A DNA stretch of 64,000 nucleotides from Cupriavidus alkaliphilus (GTDB taxonomy: Bacteria; Pseudomonadota; Gammaproteobacteria; Burkholderiales; Burkholderiaceae): assembly GCF_900094595.1 (NCBI RefSeq), contig NZ_FMAD01000009.1, forward strand, positions 216,202 to 280,201, given 5' to 3'. Shown here in pieces: positions 1 through 8,370 of this stretch. The number at the start of each line of letters is the position of its first letter. The first letter of the stretch is position 1. The notes beneath the pieces were generated by a model. It ran no database searches, had not been told where the DNA came from, and was given only the letters and a program-made list of their open reading frames with translations. Position numbers and translations under genes: made by a program.

Positions 1-45
1 ATACTGGGGGCTGGTCTGCCATGGCGCCGCGCGCCCCATCCGCAA

Positions 46-270
46 GTGTCTCAAGTGCCCCCTGTAGTCCCCCTCGCTGGTTCCACGCTTACCCCTGACG
101 ATCCCCGCCCGGAGCCGCCGGAGCGGCCCGCCGACGGCGAGTGCTGCGGCTCGGGCTGCGATCCCTGCATCTTCGATTACTACTACCAGGAGATGGACCG
201 CTACCGCGAGGCGCTGCGGGCGTGGGAAGCGCGCCAGGCCGCCCGGCATGCCGAGGATCCGGCGCATTGA
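46..270 (+). CDS. Oxidoreductase-like domain small protein
   Basis: A 74-residue protein with a GTG start. The C-terminal half has the Cys-rich motif CCGSGCDPCIFDYYYQEM (about residues 33-50), which resembles the N-terminal 'oxidoreductase-like' domain (Pfam Oxidored-like, as in eukaryotic OXLD1). The N-terminal third is Pro-rich and looks disordered. Four closely spaced Cys could bind a metal or act in redox, but no activity is established for the family. It ends 11 bp before the sirtuin start, so the two are probably co-transcribed and translationally coupled. An ATG at 21 is in another frame. Confidence 0.75.
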   Translation: MSQVPPVVPLAGSTLTPDDPRPEPPERPADGECCGSGCDPCIFDYYYQEMDRYREALRAWEARQAARHAEDPAH

Positions 271-281
271 GCGCCCTGACG

Positions 282-1154
282 ATGCAGCCATTGCAGCCAT
301 CGCAGCCATCGCCGGCAGCCGGGGCGGCGCTGTTCGATTTCGTGCAGCGCCACCCGCGCCTGTTCGTGCTGACCGGCGCCGGCATCAGCACCGATTCCGG
401 CATTCCCGGCTACCGCGACGCGCGTGGCCAGTGGCAACGCTCGCCTCCTATCACGCTGCAGGCCTTTCTCGGCTCGCACGCCGGGCGCCAGCGCTACTGG
501 GCGCGCAGCATGCTCGGCTGGCCGCTGGCGGGGCAGGCGCGGCCCAACGATGCCCACCACGCGCTGGCGCGGCTCGGTGAGCAGGGCCGGATGACGGCGC
601 TGGTCACGCAGAATGTCGACGGCCTGCACCAGCGCGCCGGCAGCCAGGGCGTGATCGAACTGCACGGCAGCCTGGCCAGCGCCATCTGCCTGGACTGCGG
701 CGCCAGCCACGACCGCGCCGGCCTGCAGGACTGGCTGGTGTCCCGCAACGCCGCGCTGCGCGACGTGATCGCGCCGCCCGCCGCCGATGGCGACGTGCAT
801 TTCGAATCGCCGCTGTTCGCGCAGTTCCAGGTGCCCGATTGCGGCCACTGCGGCGGCATCCTCAAGCCGGATGTGGTGTTCTTCGGCGAATCCGTGCCGC
901 GCGCGCGCGTCGACGCGGCGCGCGCGGCGCTGGCGGCCGCGGATGCGATGCTGGTAGTGGGATCGTCGCTGATGGTCTATTCCGGCTACCGCTTCTGCGT
1001 CTGGGCCGGCCAGATGGACAAGCCGGTGGCCGCGCTCAACCTGGGCACCACGCGTGCCGACGCCATGCTGGCGCTGAAGGTCGAGGCCGGCTGCGCGCCG
1101 GCGCTGCAGGCCCTGGTGTCGCGGCTGGAGCAGGGCGCCGCAGGATCCCGTTGA
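282..1154 (+). CDS. NAD-dependent protein deacylase, SIR2 family (sirtuin)
   Basis: 290 residues; catalyses NAD+-dependent removal of acyl groups from lysine. Visible motifs are GAGISTDSGIPGYRD (32-46, NAD binding), TQNVDGLH (109-116), the catalytic His in ELHGS (H128), two zinc Cys pairs (C136/C139 and C187/C190) and GSS (228-230). The GAGIST-SGIP-YR pattern resembles class II (SIRT4-like) sirtuins, which often act on lipoyl or other longer acyl groups; that subclass call is an inference. The ATG at 282 gives a normal family length. An upstream in-frame extension would overlap the preceding gene and adds no conserved sequence. Confidence 0.93.
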   Translation: MQPLQPSQPSPAAGAALFDFVQRHPRLFVLTGAGISTDSGIPGYRDARGQWQRSPPITLQAFLGSHAGRQRYWARSMLGWPLAGQARPNDAHHALARLGEQGRMTALVTQNVDGLHQRAGSQGVIELHGSLASAICLDCGASHDRAGLQDWLVSRNAALRDVIAPPAADGDVHFESPLFAQFQVPDCGHCGGILKPDVVFFGESVPRARVDAARAALAAADAMLVVGSSLMVYSGYRFCVWAGQMDKPVAALNLGTTRADAMLALKVEAGCAPALQALVSRLEQGAAGSR

Positions 1155-1533
1155 CGCGAGCGCCATGCAGGCATAGCATCGCCACACCACTCTGATCGAC
1201 GCCGGTCGATCTTTCTTCAAGGCTTCCGCTTTCCACCATGACCGCAGACCGCCAACGCCCCGTCATCGCCGCGCCTCCGGGCCGCGCGTTGCCGTGCCCG
1301 CGTCGCCAGCCTGCGTTCACATCTGTCGCGCCGCCGCCGTTCCCGGGCGGTGCACACCCGCCGCCGCCGCGCGGCTGACGGGCACGCGCCCCAGCCCTTC
1401 TCGTCTCCGGTAATCCCGCCTTCGTGCGCCCGCGCGCACGGCAGCCGCACGCCCGTGCGCGCTGCCGCCGTGACGTGGCCGCATGCCGATGCGCGTCGCC
1501 GGAGCCCGCCAAGCTGACGACAGATGACAAGCC
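1155..1533. other. 379-bp gap between sirtuin and DMT transporter
   Basis: Holds a small terminator-like hairpin at 1194-1211, then very GC-rich sequence. A 46-codon ATG frame (1238-1378) encodes a Pro/Arg/Ala-rich peptide with no clear ribosome-binding site and is not called. No tRNA or recognisable riboswitch was seen. The promoter of the transporter gene should lie here but no convincing -35/-10 pair is evident. Confidence 0.4.
1194..1217 (+). terminator. Possible rho-independent terminator after sirtuin
   Basis: The arms GATCGAC and GTCGATC (1194-1200, 1205-1211) are a perfect 7-bp stem with a GCCG loop, followed by TTTCTT. It starts 39 bp after the sirtuin stop codon. The stem is short and the U-tract is interrupted, so strength is uncertain. 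Confidence 0.45.
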
Positions 1534-2451
1534 ATGACCAACCAAGAAGATTGCGCGGCGCGCTACGCCGCGCACCATGCCGCGCACGACACGCTCGCCA
1601 CGCGCACCACCTCCTCCGCCCTTTGGGCCACGCCGCTGTTCGTGCTGCTATGGAGCAGCGGCGCCATCGCCGCACGGCTGGCGCTCGACCACGCCACCCC
1701 GTTCGCCCTGCTGACCTTGCGCTTCGCGCTGGTCTGCGCCGTGCTGGGCGCGCTCGGCCTGGCGCGCAGGCGCCTGCTGCCCCCGCGCGGCGAGCGGCTG
1801 CACACGGCCGGCGCGGGACTGCTGCTGATCGGCGGCTACGCGGTCTTTTACTTTCTGGCGCTGGACCACGGCATGACGCCCGGCGTGCTGGCCACGGTGC
1901 TGGGCGCGCAGCCGATGCTGACGCTGCTGCTGACTGAGCGCCGCGCCAGCGCCGCGCGCCTCGGCGGCCTGGCGCTGGCGTTCGCCGGGCTGGCCATGGT
2001 CGTCGCCGACAGCCTGCTGCTGGCCCGGCTGTCGCCTGCGGGCGTACTGTGCGCGCTGGCTTCGCTGGCCAGCATGACGGTCGGCGCCATCCTGCAGAAG
2101 CGCAGCCCGCGCGCACCCGCCGAAGTGCTGCCGCTGCAGTACGGCGTAAGCCTCGTAGCCTGCCTGCTGTGCCTGCCGTTCCAGCCCTTCGCCTTCGAAG
2201 CGTCGCTGGCGTTCGCCGCGCCGCTGCTGTGGCTGGCGTTGGGAATTTCGATCGGCGCGACGCTGCTGTTCTACCGCCTGATCCACGCCGGCAACCTGGT
2301 CAACGTGACCAGCCTGTTCTACCTGGTGCCGGCAGGCACCGCGGCGCTCGATTACCTGCTGCTGGGGAACCGCATGACGGCGCTCGCGCTGGCGGGGATG
2401 GGGGCGGTGCTGGCGGGGTTGGGGTTGGTGTTCCGGGGCACCAGGGGGTGA
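1534..2451 (+). CDS. EamA/DMT-superfamily transporter
   Basis: 305 residues, almost entirely hydrophobic, with about ten predicted membrane segments arranged as two EamA repeats. The first repeat starts near residue 30 (TPLFVLLWSSGAIAARLAL) and the second near 165. This is the layout of drug/metabolite exporters such as RhtA/YdcZ relatives, which move amino acids or other small metabolites across the inner membrane. The substrate cannot be told from sequence. The gene stands alone between the sirtuin and a convergent DUF1439 gene. The start is the first ATG in frame; the ribosome site is weak. Confidence 0.85.
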   Translation: MTNQEDCAARYAAHHAAHDTLATRTTSSALWATPLFVLLWSSGAIAARLALDHATPFALLTLRFALVCAVLGALGLARRRLLPPRGERLHTAGAGLLLIGGYAVFYFLALDHGMTPGVLATVLGAQPMLTLLLTERRASAARLGGLALAFAGLAMVVADSLLLARLSPAGVLCALASLASMTVGAILQKRSPRAPAEVLPLQYGVSLVACLLCLPFQPFAFEASLAFAAPLLWLALGISIGATLLFYRLIHAGNLVNVTSLFYLVPAGTAALDYLLLGNRMTALALAGMGAVLAGLGLVFRGTRG

Positions 2452-2508
2452 TGCGGCGGCGGGACGCCGTAGCGGGGCAGCGGGGCGGGCGCTGTCCGAA
2501 GGCCGCGC

Positions 2509-3084
2509 CTACCGCTGCTTCACCTCGACCCGCACCTCATCCTTGCCCACCGTGATCGCCCCCGGTTCCACGTCCTTGCCGCCCACGCGCAGCTCCTCCG
2601 GCTTGAAGGTATAGATCGGATAGTCTTTCAGCAGCTGCTGCGCGACCACGGCGCCGATGGCGTTGAGCTGTTCGCGATAGGGTCCCATGCCGGCGACTTC
2701 GACCTGTTGCACGGTGGGGTTGTCGAGCAGCACCGCGCGCCTGGCCGGGTCATAGCGGACGCCGCTGTTCAGGGCGAGCTTGCCGTCGACGGGAGGCGAC
2801 GGCAGCAGGGCATTGGTCAGGCGTGCGTCGACATGGGTGGTGATGCGGTTGCTGGCTTCATCCAGCACCAGCCGCGGATGGCTGAGCTGGACGCTGACGA
2901 CTTCGGCGTAGCGCAGCGTCGCGGGAAAGCGCTTGTCCAGTTCGGTCTGCAGTTCCTGGCGGGTCAGGGAATATTCGCCGGTCCAGATGTTGTAGCCGGC
3001 CAGGGCGGGAGCGGAGCCGGCGATGCAGGCGGCGGCAAGGAGCAGGGAAGGCGTCAGGCGCATGTGGCGGATCGGGCGCGCCAT
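2509..3084 (-). CDS. DUF1439 (YceB-like) exported protein
   Basis: 191 residues with an N-terminal signal peptide (hydrophobic LLLAAACIAGSAPALA, cleavage likely after ALA) followed by YNIWTGEYSLTRQELQTEL, typical of the DUF1439/YceB family. Members are periplasmic or lipoproteins with a TULIP-like lipid-binding fold reported for relatives; a function here is not established. A second Met at 3063 (MRLTPSLLL) would give an equally good signal peptide, so the true start may be seven residues later. It is convergent with the transporter gene. Confidence 0.8.
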   Translation of the reverse strand: MARPIRHMRLTPSLLLAAACIAGSAPALAGYNIWTGEYSLTRQELQTELDKRFPATLRYAEVVSVQLSHPRLVLDEASNRITTHVDARLTNALLPSPPVDGKLALNSGVRYDPARRAVLLDNPTVQQVEVAGMGPYREQLNAIGAVVAQQLLKDYPIYTFKPEELRVGGKDVEPGAITVGKDEVRVEVKQR

Positions 3085-3165
3085 GGGGTGGCGCGGTAAG
3101 TGGGATCAGCCTGTCAGACCGCGTGGCCGGGGGTCGCGTTCCGTCACATCGGCCGGGGTGCCGGT

Positions 3166-3369
3166 TCAGTAGTGCGGCGGGATTTCCTGCAGGGGGTCGG
3201 CTTCGGCCGCGGTGGTGGCGGCGCTGCGCACCTGCTGGTACAGCGCGCGGAACTGCTCCTGCAGCAGGTCGATCTGCTGCTGCTGGCGTGCCACGGTGCT
3301 GTTCAGGGTATCGAGCAGGTCTTCCTGGAAGGCGAGCTTGATTTCGAGTTCGTTGATGCGATCTTCCAT
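3166..3369 (-). CDS. slyX: SlyX family protein
   Basis: 67 residues beginning MEDRINELEIKLAFQEDLLD and ending IPPHY. This is the compact coiled-coil SlyX family (usual length about 70) with its conserved C-terminal PPHY. Function is unknown; in enterics it neighbours slyD. Heptad-like Leu spacing runs through residues 7-50. The reading frame stays open upstream of 3369 but only this Met gives the conserved N-terminus. Confidence 0.9.
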   Translation of the reverse strand: MEDRINELEIKLAFQEDLLDTLNSTVARQQQQIDLLQEQFRALYQQVRSAATTAAEADPLQEIPPHY

Positions 3370-3467
3370 GGCTAGGTTTCTCCGGCGGGCGGCGCGCATT
3401 GTAAACCCATCGCTGGGCCCCAATCGCCCAGTGGGCGCGCCGCCGGCCGGAAAACTGCGTCCCTGGC

Positions 3468-3893
3468 TTACTTGGGCGCGGTCAGCAGCATCCACATGAT
3501 GCCGAAACGGTCGGCCACCATGCCGAACTGCTCGGCGAAGAAGGTCTTGTCCAGCGGCATCAGCACCTGGCCGCCTTCCTTCAGGCCGTTGAAGGCCTTC
3601 TCGACCCCGGCCTTGTCGGGAAAGGTGATCGCCAGGCCGAAGCCCTGGAAGGCGGGCTGGTTCGAGCACTGCCCGTCGGAGGCCAGGATGATGCTGTCGC
3701 CGACCTGGAATTCCAGGTGCATGACCTTGTCCTGCGCGCCCGCGCCGGGCTGGCAGCCTTCGCCACCCTTGCCGGCGTCGGGGTTGTCGGCGAAGGTCAT
3801 GCGGGCGTTGACCTTGGCGCCAAGGGTCTGCTTGTAGAACTCGACCGCTTCATCGCAACGGCCTTCGAAAAACAGATAGGGCTGGACTTGCAT
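3468..3893 (-). CDS. VOC family (PhnB-like) protein
   Basis: 141 residues: MQVQPYLFFEGRCDEAVEFYKQTLGAKV at the start and FGMVADRFGIMWMLL at the end are the paired beta-alpha-beta-beta-beta signatures of PhnB-type VOC (glyoxalase/bleomycin-resistance fold) proteins. The metal residues of true glyoxalases are not fully present, as is normal for the PhnB subgroup, and the substrate is unknown. The ATG at 3893 is preceded by AGGAGGT four bases upstream, which fixes the start against longer in-frame options. Confidence 0.88.
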   Translation of the reverse strand: MQVQPYLFFEGRCDEAVEFYKQTLGAKVNARMTFADNPDAGKGGEGCQPGAGAQDKVMHLEFQVGDSIILASDGQCSNQPAFQGFGLAITFPDKAGVEKAFNGLKEGGQVLMPLDKTFFAEQFGMVADRFGIMWMLLTAPK

Positions 3894-3970
3894 GACACCT
3901 CCTGTGAAGGGGCGGCCTGTGGGACTGTAGGGCCGCGGGGATCTCGGCAATGACGCACACGCTTTGTGTA

Positions 3971-4016
3971 CGCCGTCCACAATACCTTAGCAAAGAAAAT
4001 GGACGACGTCCACATC
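3971..4016. promoter_or_regulatory. Palindrome/direct repeats in VOC-LysR divergent region
   Basis: TGGAC-GAC-GTCCA at 4000-4012 is a perfect inverted repeat, and a CG-n-CGTCCACA sequence occurs twice (3971-3982 and 4005-4016). They lie between the divergent VOC and LysR genes, where an operator is expected. No binding protein can be assigned. Confidence 0.3.
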
Positions 4017-4125
4017 GAATACGCGAGGGGCGCGGGAGGGCGGCCGGGGCGGTGCACTAGAATGGCCCGCTATACCGCCGCCCATCGCCAACCGTTTCGA
4101 CTGCCGCGGCCCAAACGGAGTTGCC

Positions 4126-5073
4126 TTGCGTTACGAACTGACCGACCTGCGCCTGTTCCAGGCCATTGCCGATGCGCAAAGCCTGTCGGGCGGCGCATCG
4201 GCCACCCACATCACCGCGTCGGCGGCGAGCTACCGGCTGAAGAATCTCGAGCACGCCATGGGCACGCCGTTGTTCGTGCGCAGCGCGCGCGGCATGGAGC
4301 TGACGCCGGCCGGCGAAACCCTGCTGGTCCATGTGCGCGAACTGCTGCTGGGCGTTGAGCGCATGCATGGCGAGGTCGGGCGCTTCTCCGCCGGGCTGAA
4401 GGGCAATATCCGGCTGCTGGCCAACAGCAGCTCGCTCAACGGCTTCATCATTCCCAGCGTGAGCCGCTTTCTGCTGGCCAACCCGGATGTGAACATCGAC
4501 CTGGAGGAGCGCGCCAGCCAGGCTATCCTGGCCGCGGTAGCGGCGCATGAGGCCGATGTCGGCATCCTGGCGGGAGATTTCCATACCGGCGACGATGCAG
4601 CCGGCGTGCGCTCGGTGCGCTACGCGCGCGACGAATTGATCCTGGTGATGGCGTCGGACCACCCGCTCGCGCGCGAGCCCGAGGTGCGCTTTGGCGCGGC
4701 GCTGGCGTTCGACTTTGTCTGCATGAGCCGCACCAGCAGCAACTTCCTGTTTCTGCGGGAGATGGCGCAGCGCGCGGGCAAGGGCCCCAACGTGCGCCTG
4801 CATGCGCACAGCTTCGATGCGGTGCTGTCGCTGGCCGAAGCCGGCGTCGGCGTGGCGCTGGTGCCGCGCAGCGTGGCGGCGCAGGCGCTGCGCGAAGCGC
4901 GCGTGGCCGGGGTGCGGCTGGCCGAGCCGTGGGCCTTGCGCGAACTGAACCTGATCGTGCGCGCCGACGGCAAGCTGCCCGCGTTTGCCGAGGCCTTCGC
5001 GCAGTTCCTGCTCAACGATCCGCGCGTGGTGGCCACGCGCGAAGGCGGCGCCGTGGCCGCCACGGCGCGGTAG
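4126..5073 (+). CDS. LysR-family transcriptional regulator
   Basis: 315 residues with a TTG start. The N-terminal winged helix-turn-helix (about 1-62; LFQAIADAQSLSGGASATHITASAASYRLKNLEHAMGTPLF in parts) is followed by a periplasmic-binding-like effector domain (about 90-300). It resembles the MDR/CbhR-like LysR branch often placed beside CoA-transferase/Bug operons. It is convergent with the enoyl-CoA hydratase/Bug/CoA-transferase operon at 5086-8046, so control of that operon is plausible from position only. Confidence 0.9.
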   Translation: MRYELTDLRLFQAIADAQSLSGGASATHITASAASYRLKNLEHAMGTPLFVRSARGMELTPAGETLLVHVRELLLGVERMHGEVGRFSAGLKGNIRLLANSSSLNGFIIPSVSRFLLANPDVNIDLEERASQAILAAVAAHEADVGILAGDFHTGDDAAGVRSVRYARDELILVMASDHPLAREPEVRFGAALAFDFVCMSRTSSNFLFLREMAQRAGKGPNVRLHAHSFDAVLSLAEAGVGVALVPRSVAAQALREARVAGVRLAEPWALRELNLIVRADGKLPAFAEAFAQFLLNDPRVVATREGGAVAATAR

Positions 5074-5085
5074 CGCCTGTCCGCT

Positions 5086-5862
5086 TCAGCGCTTGCGGTT
5101 CAGGAAAGTGGCCATGTGCTGCTGCGGCTCGCCGGTGTCGAAGGCGCTGCCGAACTCGGTCACGCTGTTGCCGATCGAGACCTCCAGCGGCGCGTCTTCC
5201 CACTCGCGCAGCAGGCGCTTCTGCTGGCGCACCGCGACCGGGCCAAAGCCCGCCAGCAGCGCGGCCACGCGCTCGACTTCCAGATCAAGCTCGGCCAGCG
5301 GCACCACGCGGCTGACCAGCCCCCACTGCAACGCCTCGGCCGCGTCGGAGATCTCGCCCGTCAGCAGCATCCAGGCGGTGCGCGCATTGCCGATCAGGCG
5401 CGGCATCAGCGCGGCGTGGATCACCGACGGGATGCCGACCTTCACTTCCGGCATGCCCAGCTGCGCGGTGTCGGCGGCGATGCGCAGGTCGCACGCCAGC
5501 GCAAGTTCCAGCCCGCCGCCCAGGCACCAGCCCGGCATGCGCGCGATCACCGGCACCGGCAGGTGGCGCACGGCATCGCACAGCCGGCGCAGGCCGCTGA
5601 TGAAGGCCTCGGCGCTGGCGCGGTCGAGCGCGGCCATTTCCTTGATATCGGCACCGCCGATAAAGCCCTTGTCGCCGGTGCCGCGCAGCACCAGCACGCG
5701 CAGCGCGTCCTGGGCGGCCAGCGCTTCGATCGCGCGCGTGAGCGAGGCGATCACCGGTGTGCTCAGGATATTGAGCGAGCCCGCCTCGCGGATGGTGACG
5801 GTGGCAATGCCGCGCGCGTCGATCTCGACGCCGGCGTGCGGTTCCTGCTGAAGTGCGCTCAT
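5086..5862 (-). CDS. Enoyl-CoA hydratase/isomerase family protein
   Basis: 258 residues of the crotonase fold. The oxyanion-hole motifs are FIGGADIKEM (67-76) and GWCLGGGLELAL (111-122). Both candidate catalytic glutamates are present (E119 in GGGLEL and E139 in GMPEV), so hydratase chemistry is likely. It is the third gene of an operon running CoA-transferase, Bug receptor, hydratase, with 15 bp to the Bug gene. This suggests import of a carboxylate, CoA activation by transfer and beta-oxidation-like hydration. The exact acid is unknown. Confidence 0.9.
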   Translation of the reverse strand: MSALQQEPHAGVEIDARGIATVTIREAGSLNILSTPVIASLTRAIEALAAQDALRVLVLRGTGDKGFIGGADIKEMAALDRASAEAFISGLRRLCDAVRHLPVPVIARMPGWCLGGGLELALACDLRIAADTAQLGMPEVKVGIPSVIHAALMPRLIGNARTAWMLLTGEISDAAEALQWGLVSRVVPLAELDLEVERVAALLAGFGPVAVRQQKRLLREWEDAPLEVSIGNSVTEFGSAFDTGEPQQHMATFLNRKR

Positions 5863-5877
5863 GTCGGTCCTCGTGTG

Positions 5878-6837
5878 TTACTGGAGCTTGGTGAAGTGGA
5901 TGGCCTCGACCACCTGCTTCCAGTGCGCGTTCTGCCCACGGATCAGGTCGCCAAAGGCCTTGCGCGAGGTCGGTGCCGGGATCGCGCCCTGTTTCTCGAT
6001 GGCGGCGACGACCTCCGGCTCGGCCAGCACCTGGCGCACGGCGTCGTTGAGCTGGTCGAGGATGGCGGCGGGCGTGCCCGCGGGCGCGCCCAGCCCGAAC
6101 CACGACGGGTTGTTCATCGCCGGCAGGCCGGCCTCGGCATAGGTGGGGACGTTGGGCAGCACCTTCAGGCGCTGCTTCGCGGCCACCGCCAGCGGCTTGA
6201 GGCGGCCGCCCTGGATCAGCCCGGACGACGACGGGATATTGTCGAACACCACCTGGATCTGCCCGGCCACCGCATCGTTGAGCGCGGGGCCCAGGCCCTT
6301 GTACGGCACGTGCAGCATGCGCGTGCCGGTGGCGTTCATGAAGAGCTCGCCGTTCATGTGGCTGAGGCCGCCGTTGCCGGACGAGCCGAACGAATACTTG
6401 CCGGGACTGGCCTTGAGCTGCTTGATGAACGACGCCAGGTCCGTGGCCGGGAAAGCCGGATTGACCACCAGCACGTTGGGCACGTCGGCCAGGTTGCTGA
6501 TCGGCGCGAAGTCCTTGACCGGGTCATAGGCGGTCTTCAGGTAGACGTTGGGGTTGACCGCGTGCGAGCTTTCCACCTCCATCACCAGCGTGTAGCCGTC
6601 GGGCGGCTGCTTGGCCGCGTAGGCGCTGCCGACCGCGCCGCCGGCGCCCGGGCGGTTCTCGATCACCACCGGCTGGCCCAGCACCGGGCCCAGGCGGGTG
6701 CCGACGATGCGGGCAATGATGTCGGTGGTGCCGCCGGCGGCGTAGGGCACGATCAGCTTGATCGGCCGCTCGGGATAGGCGGCGTGCGCGCTGCTGGCAA
6801 AGCCGAGCAGGGCCATGGCGAAAAGGGCGGGCTTCAT
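5878..6837 (-). CDS. Bug-family tripartite tricarboxylate transporter substrate-binding protein
   Basis: 319 residues. A Sec signal peptide (MKPALFAMALLGFASSAHA) precedes YPERPIKLIVPYAAGGTTDIIAR, the hallmark start of Bug receptors, and the NRPGAGG loop follows near residue 60. These periplasmic proteins bind carboxylates for TctAB-type transporters. No tctA/tctB gene is in this window, so it is an orphan receptor. It lies between a CoA-transferase and an enoyl-CoA hydratase, so its ligand is probably the acid these enzymes process. Confidence 0.93.
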   Translation of the reverse strand: MKPALFAMALLGFASSAHAAYPERPIKLIVPYAAGGTTDIIARIVGTRLGPVLGQPVVIENRPGAGGAVGSAYAAKQPPDGYTLVMEVESSHAVNPNVYLKTAYDPVKDFAPISNLADVPNVLVVNPAFPATDLASFIKQLKASPGKYSFGSSGNGGLSHMNGELFMNATGTRMLHVPYKGLGPALNDAVAGQIQVVFDNIPSSSGLIQGGRLKPLAVAAKQRLKVLPNVPTYAEAGLPAMNNPSWFGLGAPAGTPAAILDQLNDAVRQVLAEPEVVAAIEKQGAIPAPTSRKAFGDLIRGQNAHWKQVVEAIHFTKLQ

Positions 6838-6882
6838 CGGGATGTCTCCGGGTCAGTGGTTATAGATATCGTGGCGGGACGG

Positions 6883-8046
6883 TCAGCGCTGGGGGCTGTG
6901 TTCGCCCAGCAGCGGCGGCGGCGCCGGCGGGCTCTCGTGCCCGGCCAGCATCGGGTTGCGCACCATCGGCACGCGGCCCATCACGGGGTGCTCGGCCACC
7001 TGCATCAGCCGGCGGTGCCGTACCTGCGGATGGGCGAAGACTTCGTCCATGGTGTGGATCGGTCCCCACGGCACGCCGGCCGCATCGAAGGCCTCGGTCC
7101 AGGCGGCGCGGGTGCGGGTGGGAAAGAGTTCGGTCAGCCGCGCGCGCAAGGCGTCGAGGTGTTCGATGCGCGCCGAATTGGTGGCGTAGCGCGGGTCCTG
7201 CGCCAGCGCCGCGATGCCGGCCACGGCGCAGAAGCGGGCGAACTGGCTGTCGTTGCCGATCGCCAGGATCAGGTGGCCGTCGGCGCAGCGGAACACTTCA
7301 TACGGCGCGCAGTTGGGGTGGGCGTTGCCGCTGCGCTGCGGATTCTGGCCCGAGACCAGGTAGTTGGCGGCCTGGTTGGCATTCATCGCCACGGCGACGT
7401 CGAGCAGCGCGATGTCCAGGTGCGCGCCCGTGCCGCTTGCCTGGCGCTGATACAGCGCGGCCAGCACCGCGGAGGTGGCGTACATGCCGGTGCTCAGGTC
7501 GACCACCGCGACGCCGGTGCGCAGCGGGCCGGCTCCGGGCGTGCCGTCGGGCTGGCCGGTGTAGCTCATCAGCCCGCCCATGCCCTGGAACACGTAGTCG
7601 TAGCCCGGCTTGTCGGCCATCGGCCCGCTCTGGCCGAAGCCGGTGATCGACAGGTAGACCAGGCGCGGGTTGATCGCCTTGAGCGTGTCGTAGTCCAGCC
7701 CGTAGCGGCGCAGCGTGCCGACCTTGTAGTTCTCGACCAGCACGTCGGCCGTGCGCGCCAGTTCGCGCACCTGTGCCGCGCCTTCGGAGGTGCCGTAGTC
7801 GATCGCGACCGAACGCTTGCCGCGGTTGCAGCAGATGAAATAGCCGGACAGGCGCGGATCGCCTGCAGTGCCGGCCGGTGCGTCGAGATAGGGCGGCCCC
7901 CAGCCGCGGGTATCGTCGCCGCGCTCGGGGTGTTCGACCTTGGTCACCTCGGCGCCCAGGTCGGCCAGGTTCTGGGTACACCAGGGGCCGGCCAGGATGC
8001 GCGACAAATCCAGGACCCGGACGCCTTCCAGGGCGCGATGCAGCAT
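6883..8046 (-). CDS. CaiB/BaiF (family III) CoA-transferase
   Basis: 387 residues. The start LEGVRVLDLSRILAGPWCTQ and the ADLGAEVTKVEHPERGDD segment are the CoA-binding N-terminus of family III CoA-transferases. The Asp in VVDLSTGMYA corresponds to the catalytic Asp that forms the acyl-anhydride intermediate. It moves CoA between carboxylic acids. First gene of the operon with Bug and enoyl-CoA hydratase. The open frame extends upstream, but the ATG at 8046 gives the family-typical N-terminus. Confidence 0.92.
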   Translation of the reverse strand: MLHRALEGVRVLDLSRILAGPWCTQNLADLGAEVTKVEHPERGDDTRGWGPPYLDAPAGTAGDPRLSGYFICCNRGKRSVAIDYGTSEGAAQVRELARTADVLVENYKVGTLRRYGLDYDTLKAINPRLVYLSITGFGQSGPMADKPGYDYVFQGMGGLMSYTGQPDGTPGAGPLRTGVAVVDLSTGMYATSAVLAALYQRQASGTGAHLDIALLDVAVAMNANQAANYLVSGQNPQRSGNAHPNCAPYEVFRCADGHLILAIGNDSQFARFCAVAGIAALAQDPRYATNSARIEHLDALRARLTELFPTRTRAAWTEAFDAAGVPWGPIHTMDEVFAHPQVRHRRLMQVAEHPVMGRVPMVRNPMLAGHESPPAPPPLLGEHSPQR

Positions 8047-8370
8047 GACGACTCCGCTTTCCGATAACAGTGCGGCGCAGTATAGGGAGGGGTATCGGGC
8101 CGAACCAGTCGAGAGTTTTGAAAGGCGCGTTCGCCGGATTTGAACGGTGCGGCGGCGCTCCGGCCGGCGCCGAGTGCGGGTGGCGCCGGGGCCCCGCCGG
8201 CCCCCGGGTTTGGCGCGTGGGCGCTGCCGTGTCACAATTCGCGTTTGGCACTGACTCGGCACGTGACTCGGCCGGCCGCGTCGCCGTGCTTCCACGCTGC
8301 CCCCGGCCGCTTGCGGCCGACGCCGTGGAAGCCCGTCCAAGAGCCGACAAATTCACATTGATTTCTGGCG
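8047..8370. other. 324-bp divergent region CoA-transferase/argG
   Basis: Contains GC-rich palindromic sequence around 8155-8215 and the nested hairpin at 8289-8331 just before argG. Promoters for both divergent genes must lie here. GACTCGG occurs twice, separated by CACGT, around 8253-8274. No small ORF or RNA gene is supported. Confidence 0.4.
8289..8331 (+). promoter_or_regulatory. Structured leader hairpin upstream of argG
   Basis: Outer arms CTTCCACG (8289-8296) and CGTGGAAG (8324-8331) enclose inner arms GGCCGC (8305-8310) and GCGGCC (8313-8318), giving a nested 43-nt stem-loop 39 bases before the argG ATG. No U-tract follows, so it is not a simple terminator. Regulatory function is inferred from position only. 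Confidence 0.45.

Noticed and set aside
1151..1179. TTGACG-17-TAGCAT promoter-like sequence overlapping the sirtuin stop
   Set aside because: A terminator-like hairpin lies directly downstream (1194-1217) and the next gene is more than 350 bp away, so it is probably chance.
1238..1378. 46-codon ORF in the sirtuin-DMT gap
   Set aside because: No ribosome-binding site and a Pro/Arg/Ala composition typical of random GC-rich sequence.
5116..8067. Long plus-strand open frame (983 codons) opposite the enoyl-CoA hydratase/Bug/CoA-transferase operon
   Set aside because: Antisense shadow of high-GC codons; the product is low complexity (His, Arg, Gly, Ala-rich) without domains, while three well-conserved proteins are encoded on the other strand.
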